Assembly: GCA_038503075.1 (NCBI GenBank)
Contig: JBCAML010000010.1
Coordinates: forward strand, 1-64,000
Length of the DNA: 64,000 nucleotides
Direction of reading: 5' to 3'
Origin: Gyromitra esculenta
Lineage: Eukaryota; Ascomycota; Pezizomycetes; Pezizales; Discinaceae
Part shown: positions 46,201 through 57,638 of the stretch, one piece after another
Numbering within the stretch: the first letter of the stretch is position 1
Layout: every line of letters starts with the position of its first letter
Notes under the pieces: generated by a model
The model's database searches: none
Told to the model about the DNA's origin: nothing
The model's input: the letters and a program-made list of their open reading frames with translations, nothing else
Program-made: the position numbers and the translations under genes

Positions 46201-47185
46201 TGAAGATAAAGATGAGGGTTTTGCCTGGTGTTTGGTTGAGCGTGACTTCGGATCCTTTCGTAACGAACAAGAGAAGCTCTTCAACATCATCGTTGAACGA
46301 CTGGGAATTGCTAGACACAAAGCACACAACATCGCCGAATGCGTAGAGAAATCGAGCATAAAGGTTAGAGATGTTGCTCGACTGCGAGCTCCCTTCAGCG
46401 GCTGTCGTGCTTGAATATGAAGCGGAGGTAATTTCGACTTGGTGCAATAGTTGATCGTCTGTGGCTACCGTATTGGCCCCCGCCTCGGCCACGCCGGCAC
46501 CAAATCCTTCACAATCCGCAAATAGTATTGGGCCCTGACCCCCCACCGCATCTGGATACTTGTACAGATTTACCCCCGCGCTCGTAGGTTGTGTAAATCT
46601 CTCCTGGTTGTTGATCCGGGTGACTGGAGTTTTGAGCGTCTGCCTCACATTGATGTCCTTAGCGCTTTCAGACAGCAGAGTTAAGGCTCTGATTATGGTA
46701 GACTTTCCGACCCCCGTCTTGCCGATGAACGAAACCAAGCGCGGGGGCTGCTTGTAGGCTGGATCTTCGGGATCGCGAGTATTCGTGGTTAGCTCGTCGA
46801 AACGATCCGTCCACGTTAGGCTTCCACGAGAATTCGACCCGGTCGGTGGTCTACGAACAATGAACCATCGTGCGGTCCGATCCTTTTCGTGTAGCCTGGC
46901 TTGCTCACTGATTTCCGTCTCGCGGTGGAATATCTCCGCTATTCGAGGATCCGTTATAGGGCGTTGCACATGTGTGCTGTAACTAGAGGATTTTTTGGAA
47001 GGAAGGTGTTTTTGCCAGCCGGAGAAATGATCGGGATCTTGAATTCCGCAAGGGTATGGCTTCCTACACTCGCAGCAACACTTGCAGTAGACGTCTTCGC
47101 TGGATGCGCATTTCTTGTTGGTACAGGCAACAAGTTCGTCAGTGTCTTCAGAGTCGCAATACTTGCAGAGTGCTTCGGCATCCAT
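43209..47185 (-). CDS. Cys cluster - GTPase - RING-like - patatin phospholipase fusion protein
   Basis: Six exons join in phase (47185-45640, 45575-44847, 44781-44644, 44588-44274, 44216-44150, 44091-43209) to give about 1225 residues. Order: a Cys-rich, probably zinc-binding, region (Cys7-Cys46); a P-loop GTPase domain with G1 GKTGVGKS (155-162), G3 DCEG (224-227) and G4 NKID (329-332); a RING-like finger (about 649-699: CFTC, CGHALCETC, CVIC..PC); and a patatin domain with oxyanion loop DGGGVRG (720-726) and nucleophile Ser757 in GSSTG. The domain continues through AWEAGLCASAIPPYF and MGVGR to a helical tail. Patatins hydrolyse acyl chains of membrane lipids. The Asp of the Ser-Asp dyad is best placed at Asp957, but the usual DGG/DGA is DKN here. 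The sequence suggests a GTP-controlled lipid effector with possible ubiquitin-ligase function. GTGAGT after FPRKFDG could splice to a further short exon, replacing the last few residues. Confidence 0.88.
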
Positions 47186-47896
47186 GTCTGCCTTCCGAGA
47201 GCTACTCTCCTAGGATGTTCCCCAATTAATATTAATGATAGCGAATAAATCTAGATCTTAGATACGGGAGGGAGTTGAGGTTCGCAGCCAGTAGGCTTAG
47301 TTGAGAAGGCTTTCGGCGTAGCATTATCTCCCTGTCTAGAAGTGGATGAGGGGTATGGTAGTTTAGAACGTGCGCCTGGATGACATAATGTGCGCCTTAC
47401 AAATAAAGTTGTGCCTTTAAAAGCGCAGTAGAGATCTTTAGCTATAGGTACCTAGCCGTAGAATATAAGTGCATATAAGTGTAACTAATTGCTATTGCAG
47501 GTAAGTTGAGCTCATGAGTAATAGCGAACGGGCCGGGCTGAGACAGCAGGAAAGTGCTGTAGAACAGCTTACTGGTCGAGAGAACAAGATAGATCTCTGC
47601 CTGTTTATCGAGCTTGTAGCTCAACATTGCTCTAGCTAGTGAAGACGTGATATGTTCGTTCTCTCAGCCTGTCCCTGTGCTCTAGTTTATGACGTATAGC
47701 GGATACAGCCGGGGCAGCGCCAGCTCAAAATATCTTGGAGGGCCCTGAGGTGCCTGTTGATTAGTGTTTCGGTTTTCGGTTTTCAGTTTTGAGTATTCTG
47801 AACTGCGAAGGCTAATTTCGAACCGCGTGGCCTGGTTGTGTTCAGCATTTGCGAGACAATACTCGCGTTAGGCCGAAGCTCCCACAATGGGCAGCC
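47186..47896. other. Intergenic stretch
   Basis: Upstream of the GTPase-patatin gene; no coding region is supportable. It presumably contains that gene's promoter, but no clear TATA box was found. Confidence 0.4.
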
Positions 47897-48357
47897 TATG
47901 GTGCGTGCACGCTTAAACCTAGACCAATCAAATTGGTATGTGGAACGCCTTTGTCTTACAAAACTTCGCCAGTGCCTCACTAAATTTTATAGAAAAATCA
48001 TCAACCTAAATATTTCAATCACCAATGCCCTAAAAGACGAATGCTGTCAGATATGGTCACTTTATTAGTGTTGATGCTTAAACTAAGCTTTAAAAACTGA
48101 TATTTGATTTAAAGTTCCTCTATGTATATTTGGTCATGTGTGCAGTATCTCTTAGAATGTTCCAAACTGAACTTTTTACAGCCAAAAATGAGGTTTTATT
48201 CCACCACAACCACTTATCATCATGTCCTACAAAAACTTGTAGAGATTCATTACTATCATTCTAGGTTTCACAAGTTTTCTTAAGGAATCTGGTTAGCTGT
48301 GGGTGTCGGTATTTCGACCTAAAGTGGTGGTCCAGGTTTAAGCGTACACGCACTATA
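47897..48357 (+). mobile_element. MITE copy 1 (461 bp, Tc1/mariner-like ends)
   Basis: The left end TATGGTGCGTGCACGCTTAA and the inverted right end TATAGTGCGTGTACGCTTAA form terminal inverted repeats of about 30 bases that continue into ACC..GACCA. The ends begin with TA, as in TA-inserting elements. The inside has no coding capacity. It aligns along its length with the inverted copy at 61328-61730, sharing among others GGTATTTCGACCTAAA near the right end and CATGTCCTA in the centre. Confidence 0.82.
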
Positions 48358-48997
48358 CAAAGGTCTATCGTACTACAGCTGCGTCCAACGAGATCCTGAA
48401 GTTTTTGGGGTACCACAACGCGATGAAATAACATAGAATCTAACTAAAAAGCAAGCTATTACAACCTCCTCTCACCCTGTTTTTAAAGCGAGGTTGTATT
48501 TTTTTTACTTTTTTAGAGGGAGCGGCCTGACATCATTAGTCGTGTTGTGGTACTCCAAAAACCGTAGGGACTTATTGGACGCAGCCGTACAACCATGCGA
48601 GAAGTGCTTTCTTGACTCCCCACTTTACCAGTGAACGACCACTGGGGTCCAGATGGCTGTACTGGATTTGTGGCTTAGTATGGGAGATATGCGCAGAGCC
48701 CATTTTAACAGCGTCATTCAAATGCAAGCAGATAGTCCGGATAAGAGACAGCCATATGCATTCTATCTGTGCTTTGTCTGCGGCCCCACTGCAGTGCTCC
48801 CCAAAAAGATAAAACACCCGTCTCTCCACCCACCAACCACTGATATTAGCCAACAGACACAGCAGAACCCCAGGACCAAATAGTACCCAATACCGAGTAT
48901 ATACGGGTACGTGCGACATTGCTTGTTCAAGAAATATCAAAGTCTTGGAACCTAACCCTGCCCCCCCCACCAACCTCAACACTGCAATATATCGATA
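48358..48997. other. Intergenic stretch upstream of the F-box/ankyrin gene
   Basis: No gene is supportable; the reverse frame 48572-48982 shows no domain. AACCTAACCCTGCC and a C-run lie within 60 bases of the next ATG. Confidence 0.4.
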
Positions 48998-50548
48998 ATG
49001 TCAATCTCCAGACTTCCGAATGAGCTCCTGCTACAAATCACCGAATCTCTGTCGAGCGCCCGAGATGTCTACGCCCTCGCGAGGGCCAGCCGCCGTCTCG
49101 CAGACATTGGGATCCCGATCCTGCACGAGCTGGCCCTCCAAGATAAGGACGGACTGACCGCCCTCCAATGGGCAACATTCCGACAGGGCCCTAGGTCTCC
49201 TGCGGCGGCAGGTGCTCGGCGGGCACCGGGGGGCCACGAAGGTCTCGTTCGCCTGCTCCTGGCCAAGGGCGTTGACGTCGACTACTTCGATTCCAATCCC
49301 GTCGGCTACTTCCTGCTGAATTCGGAGTCTATCGATTTCTATCGCTGCAGCCCCGCGATACACCGTGCTGTGATGTACGGCCAGATATCGATACTGCGGG
49401 TCCTGCTCGAGCACGGCGCCAACATCAATCTCGCGAACGCGCGCGGCGACACAGCGCTCGATCTGGCGCTGCAGTTCAAGGAAGACGAGGCCGCGCTGAT
49501 CCTGCTGGACATGGGCGCTGATATTTCGAAGCCGAAGGACAATTATGGTGGCCAGAGGTCGCTCCAGATGGCCGCCAAGAGAAGCAGCTATGCTGTGGTT
49601 TCCAGGATCTTGGAGAGGGGCGGGGATGTCAACGACAGGGACGAGGACGGCACCACCGTGCTTCATTCGGCGGTCCAGGGCACGTCGGCTTACGAAAATG
49701 ACCCGCGCGTTGCGATTGTTCGTCTCTTGCTGGAGAGCGGGGCCGAGGTTTCTGTTCAAGACAATGACGGCATGGTACCATTGCACTATGCAGCCGAGAT
49801 GGGCGCAGTGAAGGTTATACGGCTTCTGCTGGACCATGGCGCAGAGATGGAAGTGGTAAGCTATGTACGGAGGACGCCGCTGCTCGAAGCGGTGGTTCGG
49901 CTGAAGAAGGAGGCTGTCAAGATGCTGCTGGAGGCGGGGGCGGACTCAATCTTCGTGAGCACGGAGGGAAACACGATCATAGATTCGGCGACGTTTGGGG
50001 CTCGCGGCACTCTCGATAGGGAAACCGGTTTAGACCTCATCCGGGTGTTTTTGGACTCGCCCGGGCAATTGAAAAAGTACATCAGTTACAAACCAAACGG
50101 AGGCTCGCTCATGTATTGGGCGGCCAAGGAGGACCACGACGACATCGTCCGCATGCTCCTCGACAACGGCGTCGATATCTCCGCCCAGCAGAAAGGCTGG
50201 TACTGGAGCGGAGCGCTACCAACAATATCAGACTCCCGTCGCGAAGGAACAGCGCTCCATTGGGCAGCAATGTCTGGGTCGGAAAGGGTAGTCAGGCTCC
50301 TGCTCGAGAGAGGTATCGACTCTCGCATCAAAGCGAATGGCGATCAGAGGACAGCGTTTGAGTGGGCGATGTCCTGCCATAGACCAGAGATAATTAATGT
50401 CTTGTTTGGATACGGACGCGGGTATGAAAACATTTCAACGGGTCAGGGGCCTCGTCCGAAAGCGCATGAACAAGTTGAGAGACAGCGACGAGCCAAGAGT
50501 GGTGATACCTTCTGTGGATGTTTTGCTCGTCGATTTCTTTGCTTTTAA
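48998..50548 (+). CDS. F-box/ankyrin-repeat protein, intact
   Basis: A single uninterrupted 516-codon exon. It opens MSISRLPNELLLQITESL, a clear F-box (LPNELL, then ARDVYALARASRRLADIG). About ten ankyrin units follow from residue 70 to 470, for example AIHRAVMYGQISILRVLLEHG, VPLHYAAEMGAVKVIRLLLDHG, SLMYWAAKEDHDDIVRMLLDNG and TALHWAAMSGSERVVRLLLERG. The C-terminus is short and ends with a Cys/Phe-rich tail (CGCFARRFLCF). The likely role is as a substrate adaptor of an SCF ubiquitin ligase, the ankyrin repeats choosing the target. It shares the plan of the broken gene at 15049 but is clearly more GC-rich and not mutated, so the two are diverged paralogues. The lack of introns contrasts with most neighbours. 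Confidence 0.9.
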   Translation: MSISRLPNELLLQITESLSSARDVYALARASRRLADIGIPILHELALQDKDGLTALQWATFRQGPRSPAAAGARRAPGGHEGLVRLLLAKGVDVDYFDSNPVGYFLLNSESIDFYRCSPAIHRAVMYGQISILRVLLEHGANINLANARGDTALDLALQFKEDEAALILLDMGADISKPKDNYGGQRSLQMAAKRSSYAVVSRILERGGDVNDRDEDGTTVLHSAVQGTSAYENDPRVAIVRLLLESGAEVSVQDNDGMVPLHYAAEMGAVKVIRLLLDHGAEMEVVSYVRRTPLLEAVVRLKKEAVKMLLEAGADSIFVSTEGNTIIDSATFGARGTLDRETGLDLIRVFLDSPGQLKKYISYKPNGGSLMYWAAKEDHDDIVRMLLDNGVDISAQQKGWYWSGALPTISDSRREGTALHWAAMSGSERVVRLLLERGIDSRIKANGDQRTAFEWAMSCHRPEIINVLFGYGRGYENISTGQGPRPKAHEQVERQRRAKSGDTFCGCFARRFLCF

Positions 50549-52848
50549 TTTTTGAAGTTACCTACGAAATTTACGACCCAATTTGTTTCGTTAAATCTCT
50601 TTTTAATCCCCTAATTCGTATATCCTTTTATTGTATATGCAGATAATATAGCCAGCACACGAAGTGTCGTGATCGTCACTAAGCTCTCTTCCCGTTTATT
50701 TACAAGATTGCGAGTATATATGATTTCTAAGGCATTACATGCGTGTGACTATTTCTAATCGTAGCTATCAGTAGCCTTGCCGCCAGGCCTATCACAGCAA
50801 ATGATAATTTGGGGGGGTAAAACCTCCATCCACCACTAAATGCTAGGAAGAGGCGCGGATAGGGGTAATAAACCATCGCTACCAAAACGATACTGCACTA
50901 AAACGGCAGCTTCGGCTTGGTGATTTGGTAGATGGTCTGCTCTAGCGCAAAGCAGCAAACGCTTCTCCGCTAACTTATTCCGATATTTAGTAGTAGCGAC
51001 CATTCCTGATTCAGCCTCAATTATTCAGTGTCCAGCGCTAGTATGTGGCAAAGACTTAAGCTGGCCGTACCCCATGCACATCCATTACCCGATTTAGTTT
51101 AGTTTCGTGTAGCGCCGGGTCCCCGGTATTTGAATATTATTAGTGAATTATATACAACGAGTAAGTCGCTACAAAAATAGTAGTTGTGGCATCACCTGAA
51201 TATATATCCCTACCAAGAAACATCCAAGGCGACCTAGATTCAGGTATATATTCGACGCTAAAAAAATTGGCCAGCACCAATATTTCTACCCCTTGCCCTA
51301 TTCCTGCCATTCTAGTCTGCGAACGATGATGACCTAGTAGGCCCTTGGACCAGCCATTATGTAGGCGTGGATGGTGGTTGCGATTCTTGCTTGTGCGCTT
51401 TTTATTTCGTGCGCTATCGGTTGGGATCTTGGCTAGTTGTGTTTCCGGCCTATATATTTGTGGGGAGCTGTTGTTCCCGGGGCAGATGTAGAATGGAGAC
51501 TTTTTGGGGGGGGCGGGCAGTATTTTGTCGTCGATGTCGATGCCGTGGGTTGGGATGTTGGTGCTGATGAAGGATCGGAGGAGGTGCACGGCTGTGTGGA
51601 GCTCGGTGAACTCGCTTCGAATATGTTCGAGGAGCCAGAAGAGGTTGGTGAATGGGTCGGACGTTCTGTGGACGGCTACTGAAATATTCTGTCGGACTTG
51701 TGGGTTAGTTTTGAATTTAGTTGGATAGCGAGGACTATACGATCTAGGTAGTGTTTTTGCGGGAGAGCTGCTTGCGAGAGACTTATGGTGTGCAGGGGAT
51801 CCGGATATCAAGATGATAGCATCTGGGTATTTTATTTTACAACCGGATACGCCCCACATATTCTGTGGCTTTTCTATGGTTCATCTCGCAGACATGTCTC
51901 ACCTAGAGCCAGCATTCTAATGTCAAACGCTATGCTGTGATTTGCATAGAAATTTAGTCTATCGACGGGGATGCTAATCAGCAGAGTATGCAAGCCTCGC
52001 ACCTATAATCACATGTAGATTTACCAGCATCTTGACCATACCCCAAACCAATAACGATGGTAATACATACCGCACCCAAACGTTGCCGCCACAGCAGATC
52101 ACTCGATGTGAACAACCCTAACCCTAGACGGTAACAGAAACAACACAGAAAGATGCACGCCACTCCCCTCCCCTCCTTCTCACTAGCCCACTTACCCCGT
52201 AGCCCGGTAAAGAAGGAAAACCGAGAATCTTACTTTATGACTTATGTGCCCAAGACCGCCCTAATACAGTGTGATTGGTTCACATGCCAAACGCAGCAGC
52301 GAATAACTGCGGCTGATCATCCGGTATAATACATCTTGAATTAACAGCAATAGGCAGACTACCGGGGCCTTGGTGCAGATTCTTAATCCTTCGCCGTCGG
52401 GAGCCTGGTTTTTTCTTTTTTTTAGGCTGACGCCTATCTGCCTACAGTCCTTGAAGCACAGAAAGTGCATTGTTACCACAGAAATCGCGATCAGTTCAGT
52501 GATGGATTTTGTTGTTTTGGCCTTGGTGGCCTTATTATGTCTGCGGCTGGGTTGGAGGTCAACTCTGCAAGGCTTTCAACAAGAGTCTCCCATGGCCGCA
52601 AAGAACACTGGGTGGGGCCTCATCACGTAGCAGAACGCACGAAACTAGCGCATTCAGTATCAAAATAGCGCCAAGTAGAAAATTATACATCAATCCATGT
52701 ATTATCAAGATAGTACAATGCCCTATCACATACATGTACCTTTGGTTCAATCGCAACATTCACCCGCATTACGAGGTAGTTTTATAACAATCTATGAACA
52801 ATAAAACAAAGCAACAATGTAAAAGCAAAAACAAACAGGAAGGGGAAT
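50549..52848. other. Intergenic region with one doubtful reverse-strand ORF
   Basis: The reverse frame 51140-51859 (239 codons) is the only sizeable one. It has a basic, low-complexity composition, no domain and no supporting introns, so I do not call it. An AACCCTAACCCTAG box lies near 52116-52129. Confidence 0.4.
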
Positions 52849-54193
52849 TTAAACAATCGCAAGCGCAAAGATAATAGCAGCCCCCATAACAGCACCAGCA
52901 GCTATGTTACCTCTAAGTGAGCTAGCAGCATTGGTACCAGACGGAGCAGAAGTTGAGCTGTTCGTCGGCATTGAGGTCATACTGCCGGTCATAGTGGGGA
53001 CAGCAGAAGTGAATGGCACATCGTTTACGCGAGTAGCCGAAGAGAAAGCAGCAGATTGGGTTTCGTCGGCGGTATTTGGAGTGTCATTCGTGTTATTAGG
53101 GTTCAGAACACTTAAATTTCCAGTATTAGTATCGTAAGACATTAGGCAAGAGCGGAGACTTACTTATCAATGACATGGACGACCCCATTGCTAGTGATCA
53201 CATCGGCCAGGACAACCTTGGCACCATTGACAAAAACCTCGCCGTTTTCGATATGGATAGTCAATTTACCACCTTCAAGAGTGGTCAATTCTTGGCCATC
53301 AGTCAAACCCGAAGAGAACCCGACTGTTCCCGGAACGACGTGGTAGCTGGCCCAAGATTTAGCTTAGGATTACTCAAAGGTTTACAGGTACTCGTCAACT
53401 CACGTCAAAATCTCTGTGAGAGCCATCTTGTCAAGTTTCGGCAAAAGGTTGCCAATAGCCTGGAAGGCTGCATTACTCGGAGCAAATATAGTGACCGATT
53501 GCATGGTGTCTACGGCATTGACTAAGCCGGCACTCATGAGCGCTCCAGCCGTAGCTGTAAGGTTTGCAGCGACGGCTGTGGTGGAGACGTTCATGGGAAG
53601 AGTGAGCACCGAGTCAATCACATGGATAACACCACCATCGAAGACGACATCCTAGTGGTCAAAATGTTAGTCAACAGAGACAGCATATGCACATGACTGA
53701 GTAGAAGACATTGATGACGTACAGCCATAGAAACGATGGAGCTCATATGCAGCCCCGAGTACAAAGTGGCATTTTTGTCCATCAGAACAGCATCAACAAC
53801 TTGCATTCCACCCATTGTAAAATTGGCAAACCTCGGGTCCATAAGCATGGTGGGTAGGAATTGCGGCGTATCCATAAAAGCAGTCGACTTGTAAACCCCC
53901 TGGAGGACATGGTAAGTCAAAAGGGCACTGATGGTGGAGTTATCCGCCATCATAGCCATGGGAGACTTCATAAAAGCAGTGAAGGCATCATTGCTAGGAG
54001 CGAGAATGGTAACGTTCTTTGCGTTGGAGAGGGTAGAAGTGATTGATGGCTGGGTTTTAAGAATCCCAGCCAGTGTCGAAAGAGAGCTGGTAGAGCCCAA
54101 GAACGAATCCAAGCTCTGAGCGAGCGAGGAGGCTGAGAGGGAAAGAAGCAGTGTAAGTGAAACTTTGGGTGAAAGCATGATGAAGGATGGCAA
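52849..54193 (-). CDS. GPI-anchored protein with two fasciclin (FAS1) domains
   Basis: Four exons join in phase (54193-53723, 53651-53404, 53346-53164, 53110-52849) to give 387 residues. The N-terminus has a signal peptide ending near SLAQ; either the first ATG or the one five codons later (MLSPKVSLTLLL) would serve. FAS1 domain 1 has NVTILAPSNDAF, LLTYHVLQGVY and DVVFDGGVIHVIDSVL. Domain 2 has SVTIFAPSNAAF, LTYHVVPGTVGF, VNGAKVVLADV and NGVVHVID. A Ser/Thr-rich stretch follows, and then a hydrophobic tail (AAGAVMGAAIIFALAIV) after a small-residue omega region (GTNAASS), typical for GPI attachment. The product should sit on the plasma membrane or in the cell wall and act in adhesion. N-glycosylation sequons (NVT, NST, NAT) are frequent. 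Confidence 0.93.
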
Positions 54194-54339
54194 GGTTTAT
54201 CAAGGGATGATGACTATGATGAAGGCTCTCTTCGTCGTGATGATAGTGCAGAGAATTGAACGAAGAGATGTGATGATGGTGATGATGGCTACAAGGAATT
54301 ATGGAAGTGTATGGGAAGGAGAAGGAAGGATGAGGGGGG

Positions 54340-54348
54340 TTTATATGC
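54340..54348 (-). promoter_or_regulatory. TATA box of the fasciclin gene
   Basis: The reverse strand reads GCATATAAA about 150 bases upstream of the ATG at 54193. Confidence 0.45.
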
Positions 54349-56874
54349 GAAGCTGGGAGAAGCCAAGAAACGCAAGAAGCAAGGAACGGAAAGGAAAGAC
54401 GAGCACTGGGCGTCTTCCCCAGACTCTCTCCTTCGCAGTGAGGATGGGTGTGTGATCTACTAGCTTAGTATCCCGCTCAAGTTCCTGTGGTTGAAACCTG
54501 TTGGTTGGCAGATGCACCAGATGCTACATACAACAAACCCCGACACCACGGACCTCTACCTATCTTTCGTGCTAGTGCTCAATTCCCATGCTACGGCAGC
54601 TTATACTGTTTTTAAAGCTCTCCCCATACCCAAGTCAGGCAACAGAGCTTAATGTTTCACCTAGGCTTTCTTTCAATATCCAGCGATGTAATAGAAATGG
54701 CACATTCCCCGAGTCGAGTGACAATCATCCTGTCTTCTTGGGGGAAGGACGACTAGCCAACTTAGCCACGACTGGAGGCGATTGCAGTGATCCTCGTTTA
54801 GCATGTAAGAATTAGAAATCGATGAATACACTGCGAGATGGGGAACTCATGTCACGTCGAGCGCCAGTTCAGATCGCTACAGTAGGTACATGTAGAATAT
54901 TTTTGGCTGAGTATGCGCGTGCAGAGACAGGGACAATAGCTAGGTGAGTGACAAATATCTAGATGGTGCGACTTCCTAATTGATTAAGCTTGCAGAGAAG
55001 CACAACAAAATGCGCGCGACTGGGAGTCGGCCTATGTCATCGATGCCAAAAACGGCCTTTCCACGATCGCGATGCAGAGTGGTGGAAGTTGGATCGCGAC
55101 TTGGCTCCTTGACTAGCCATATTTGCTGTGTCTCCCCCGCGTTTCAAGGATCGCTGCAGGGATCCACGCGCTAGTGGTCAGGTACATTTCTTGGTGCATC
55201 CCTCACTTGGAGATGGCCAGCTGCGGTCTTGGAGCCTTGACTGCATTAGAGTTCTGCTCTACACATGGAGCCTCGTTTAAATCCCCGAATCTCTTCGACC
55301 GAGCCGTCCGAGTTCACGTTTGGCTCTTGCGCCGTTTCGAGGCGAGATATTCTCCCAAGCGAGACCTGGGGCCAAACCAAATCTGAAGCACTCCAGATCA
55401 ACTCCAAGCTGTTGCAACTGGTGTCGGAGGTTTCTTTTTCTTCTCTCTTCTCGAGAAACACTAACGCTAGATTCTCTTGCAACGTTCCAGAAGATTCGAG
55501 AGCCCATCGCGTTTCGCATCCCATCTTGTCGCTGAAGAAAATATGCGTGCCTTGCATGCGAATATTCTGTGCTAACAATAAGACGGCTCCCTTACTTTGT
55601 GGGTGTATACTCGTTCCCCCCCCTCATGGTTCATTCCATTGCACAGGCGTCTTGGGCCCTGACATTCTCAGATGTTTCAGAATTCCTGTCGTAGCTGCCC
55701 CTGCATTTTATTCTAGGGTTTGTTGCCAGAAGAGAAAAAACCGAGGTAGCGACCGTCTTGTGCAAGAGAAGATATCGCAAGGAGATCAAACACATCAAAA
55801 TGTGTTGATGGAGTGAAAAGCGCAGGAGAGTGCTAGTGACTGAAACCAGGAGCTATCAAAACCAACTCTCCAGCAGGCCCGTTCGCTCCCGAGGATCAAA
55901 CGGAGGATGGTAAACCCTGGACCCGGACTGCGGACCAGCGTCTCTAATATATATACCAACAAATGTAGTCACAGAATTTCGCTTCTGTAGATAAACAGAG
56001 ATGCGCGAAACACCCCTAACCCTACCTGGCAGGCGAGTCAACCTTACCTGCCTAAGCCCGTACCTTATTTTGGGGGGTTTGTATCTTTTCAGCTACGCCT
56101 TTGGCTGTCATAGGGCAGGTACCGAGTCGACGGAGATTAGTTTTCGAAATCCCGAGCACTCGGTGTGTGTTCGGGAGCATTAACAACCACTTCAATTCTC
56201 ACTTCCGCGCCTGGTGTCTCTTCGGGATCTAAAGCCCCCGAGCACCGAACAAAGCCCCCCCTCCGAAAGCCGAGAATCTCACCTCAACTGCGTATCTACA
56301 GTCCCGTTTTAGCTACAGGACGCTCCAGCATGAATAAGCCATCGGCGAAGCACACCAAACCAGCAATCAATCGACACATCAGATTACTGCAGCAGCTAGT
56401 CGAAGGTTCACAGCTAACAAAGCACCGACTAATCATTAAATATCACTCGAGACCGCGCACAGCCCCTCGTATGCACGGATCATCACTCGCAGCCCCGCAT
56501 CTCCAAAATAACCAGCCTTGCTCAGCTCGCCCTCAATCGGGAGCGGACTGCCCATTTCCAGCAGCATGCAAAAGCGCACCCAGCCCAGAGCCAGTCGGGA
56601 TCATTATCGAATCTTAGGGCGCCACGCAACCACGGCAACGCTAGGCCGAAAGGCGACACGGCCTTGCGATAGCTCACGAACCAGTACTAGCCAGCACAGC
56701 AGGCCTCGGTCTGGTACCGAATAGAAGTTCGTATTTTGGAAGGGCGACGCCCCATTGGTCTGCAGCGTAGAGCCGCATGGATGCTAAGACTATAATACAA
56801 GCCCATCGGCCCGCTTTCTAGTTCACCGTTTTCTCTCGCTCTTCCTCGTGGCATAGCACCAGATTCCGGATAGC
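54349..56874. other. Intergenic region
   Basis: Overlapping frames occur on both strands between 55246 and 55816 (up to 183 codons) and at 56165-56617. None has a domain or plausible intron pattern. CCCCTAACCCTACC lies near 56015-56028. I see no supportable gene. Confidence 0.4.
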
Positions 56875-56886
56875 CATATATATATA
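56875..56886 (+). promoter_or_regulatory. TATA box of the small secreted protein gene
   Basis: CATATATATATA lies about 35-45 bases before the ATG at 56920, which is close, so the start site may be very near or within this run. Confidence 0.4.
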
Positions 56887-56919
56887 CACCACCGCCAACG
56901 CAGAAATCAAACTACGATA

Positions 56920-57638
56920 ATGAAGATCTCGATTGTTTCGGTTGCTTCGTTCGCGCTTTTCTGGGGCGTCAACGCTCAGTCCACGTATCCGGAATGCTTG
57001 GCTACAGCTTGCGCAGCGTTCAGAGATGCTGCTATCTCGAAGTGCGGCTACGATATTTCTGGAGCTGCCGATTCGACGGTTGCTCAAGCACAGTGTATGT
57101 GCACGATGGACAACGCGAGCAGCCTCATGCAAACGTGAGTGCCGCATATTCCTTGGGGGGGGGCTACCGCTTCTCTGTTTCTGCCACTAACGGAACCGTT
57201 TGATCTAGTTGTGTCGCGTGTCTTGAGCTCAGCTCGGACCCCAACGTTGCGGCATCGTTCCAATCGGTCTGCTCAAACGCTTCGTCGAGCGCTAGCCCCA
57301 GCAGCAGTTCTACCATGAGTGCCAGTCCTTCGAGGAGCTCAACTACCACTACCAGTACCTCAACAGGTACGGCTTCGAGCACTTCAACGGGAAGCAGTGG
57401 GTCTAGCTTGTCGACTAGTTCCGGTTCTAGCAGCAGCTCAACCACAACTGCGGACTCTACCACCACTACGGACTCTACATCCACCACCACCACCACCAGC
57501 AGCACGAGCACCAAAACGACCAACCCTGTGACGCTTAGAATACCCATACCGGATCCAACAAGCACCAACGCAGCCCATGCCATGGTCCCTGGAATCGGGA
57601 TGGCGGTGATGTTCCTGGTGGCCCAAGCTGGGCTGTAG
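56920..57638 (+). CDS. Small Cys-rich, Ser/Thr-rich GPI-anchored wall protein
   Basis: Two exons (56920-57134, 57209-57638) give 214 residues. Residues 1-19 are a signal peptide (MKISIVSVASFALFWGVNA). The mature N-terminal domain has eight Cys (C..TAC, KCGY, QCMC, TCVAC, VCS) spread over about 75 residues, reminiscent of the CFEM family without matching its spacing closely. A long Ser/Thr linker (residues 100-180) follows, and then a hydrophobic tail (AMVPGIGMAVMFLVAQAGL) expected of a GPI signal. It should be a cell-surface glycoprotein. The role is unknown. Haem or metal binding as in CFEM proteins is a possibility only. Confidence 0.88.

Noticed and set aside
49031..49837. Reverse 268-codon frame opposite the intact F-box/ankyrin gene
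   Set aside because: Shadow of a GC-rich coding strand; the forward strand has clear F-box and ankyrin motifs.
51140..51859. Reverse 239-codon frame
   Set aside because: Low-complexity basic composition, no domain or intron signals, and competing open frames on the other strand.
55246..55816. Overlapping frames up to 183 codons on both strands
   Set aside because: Both strands are open over the same bases and neither has recognisable features; likely chance.
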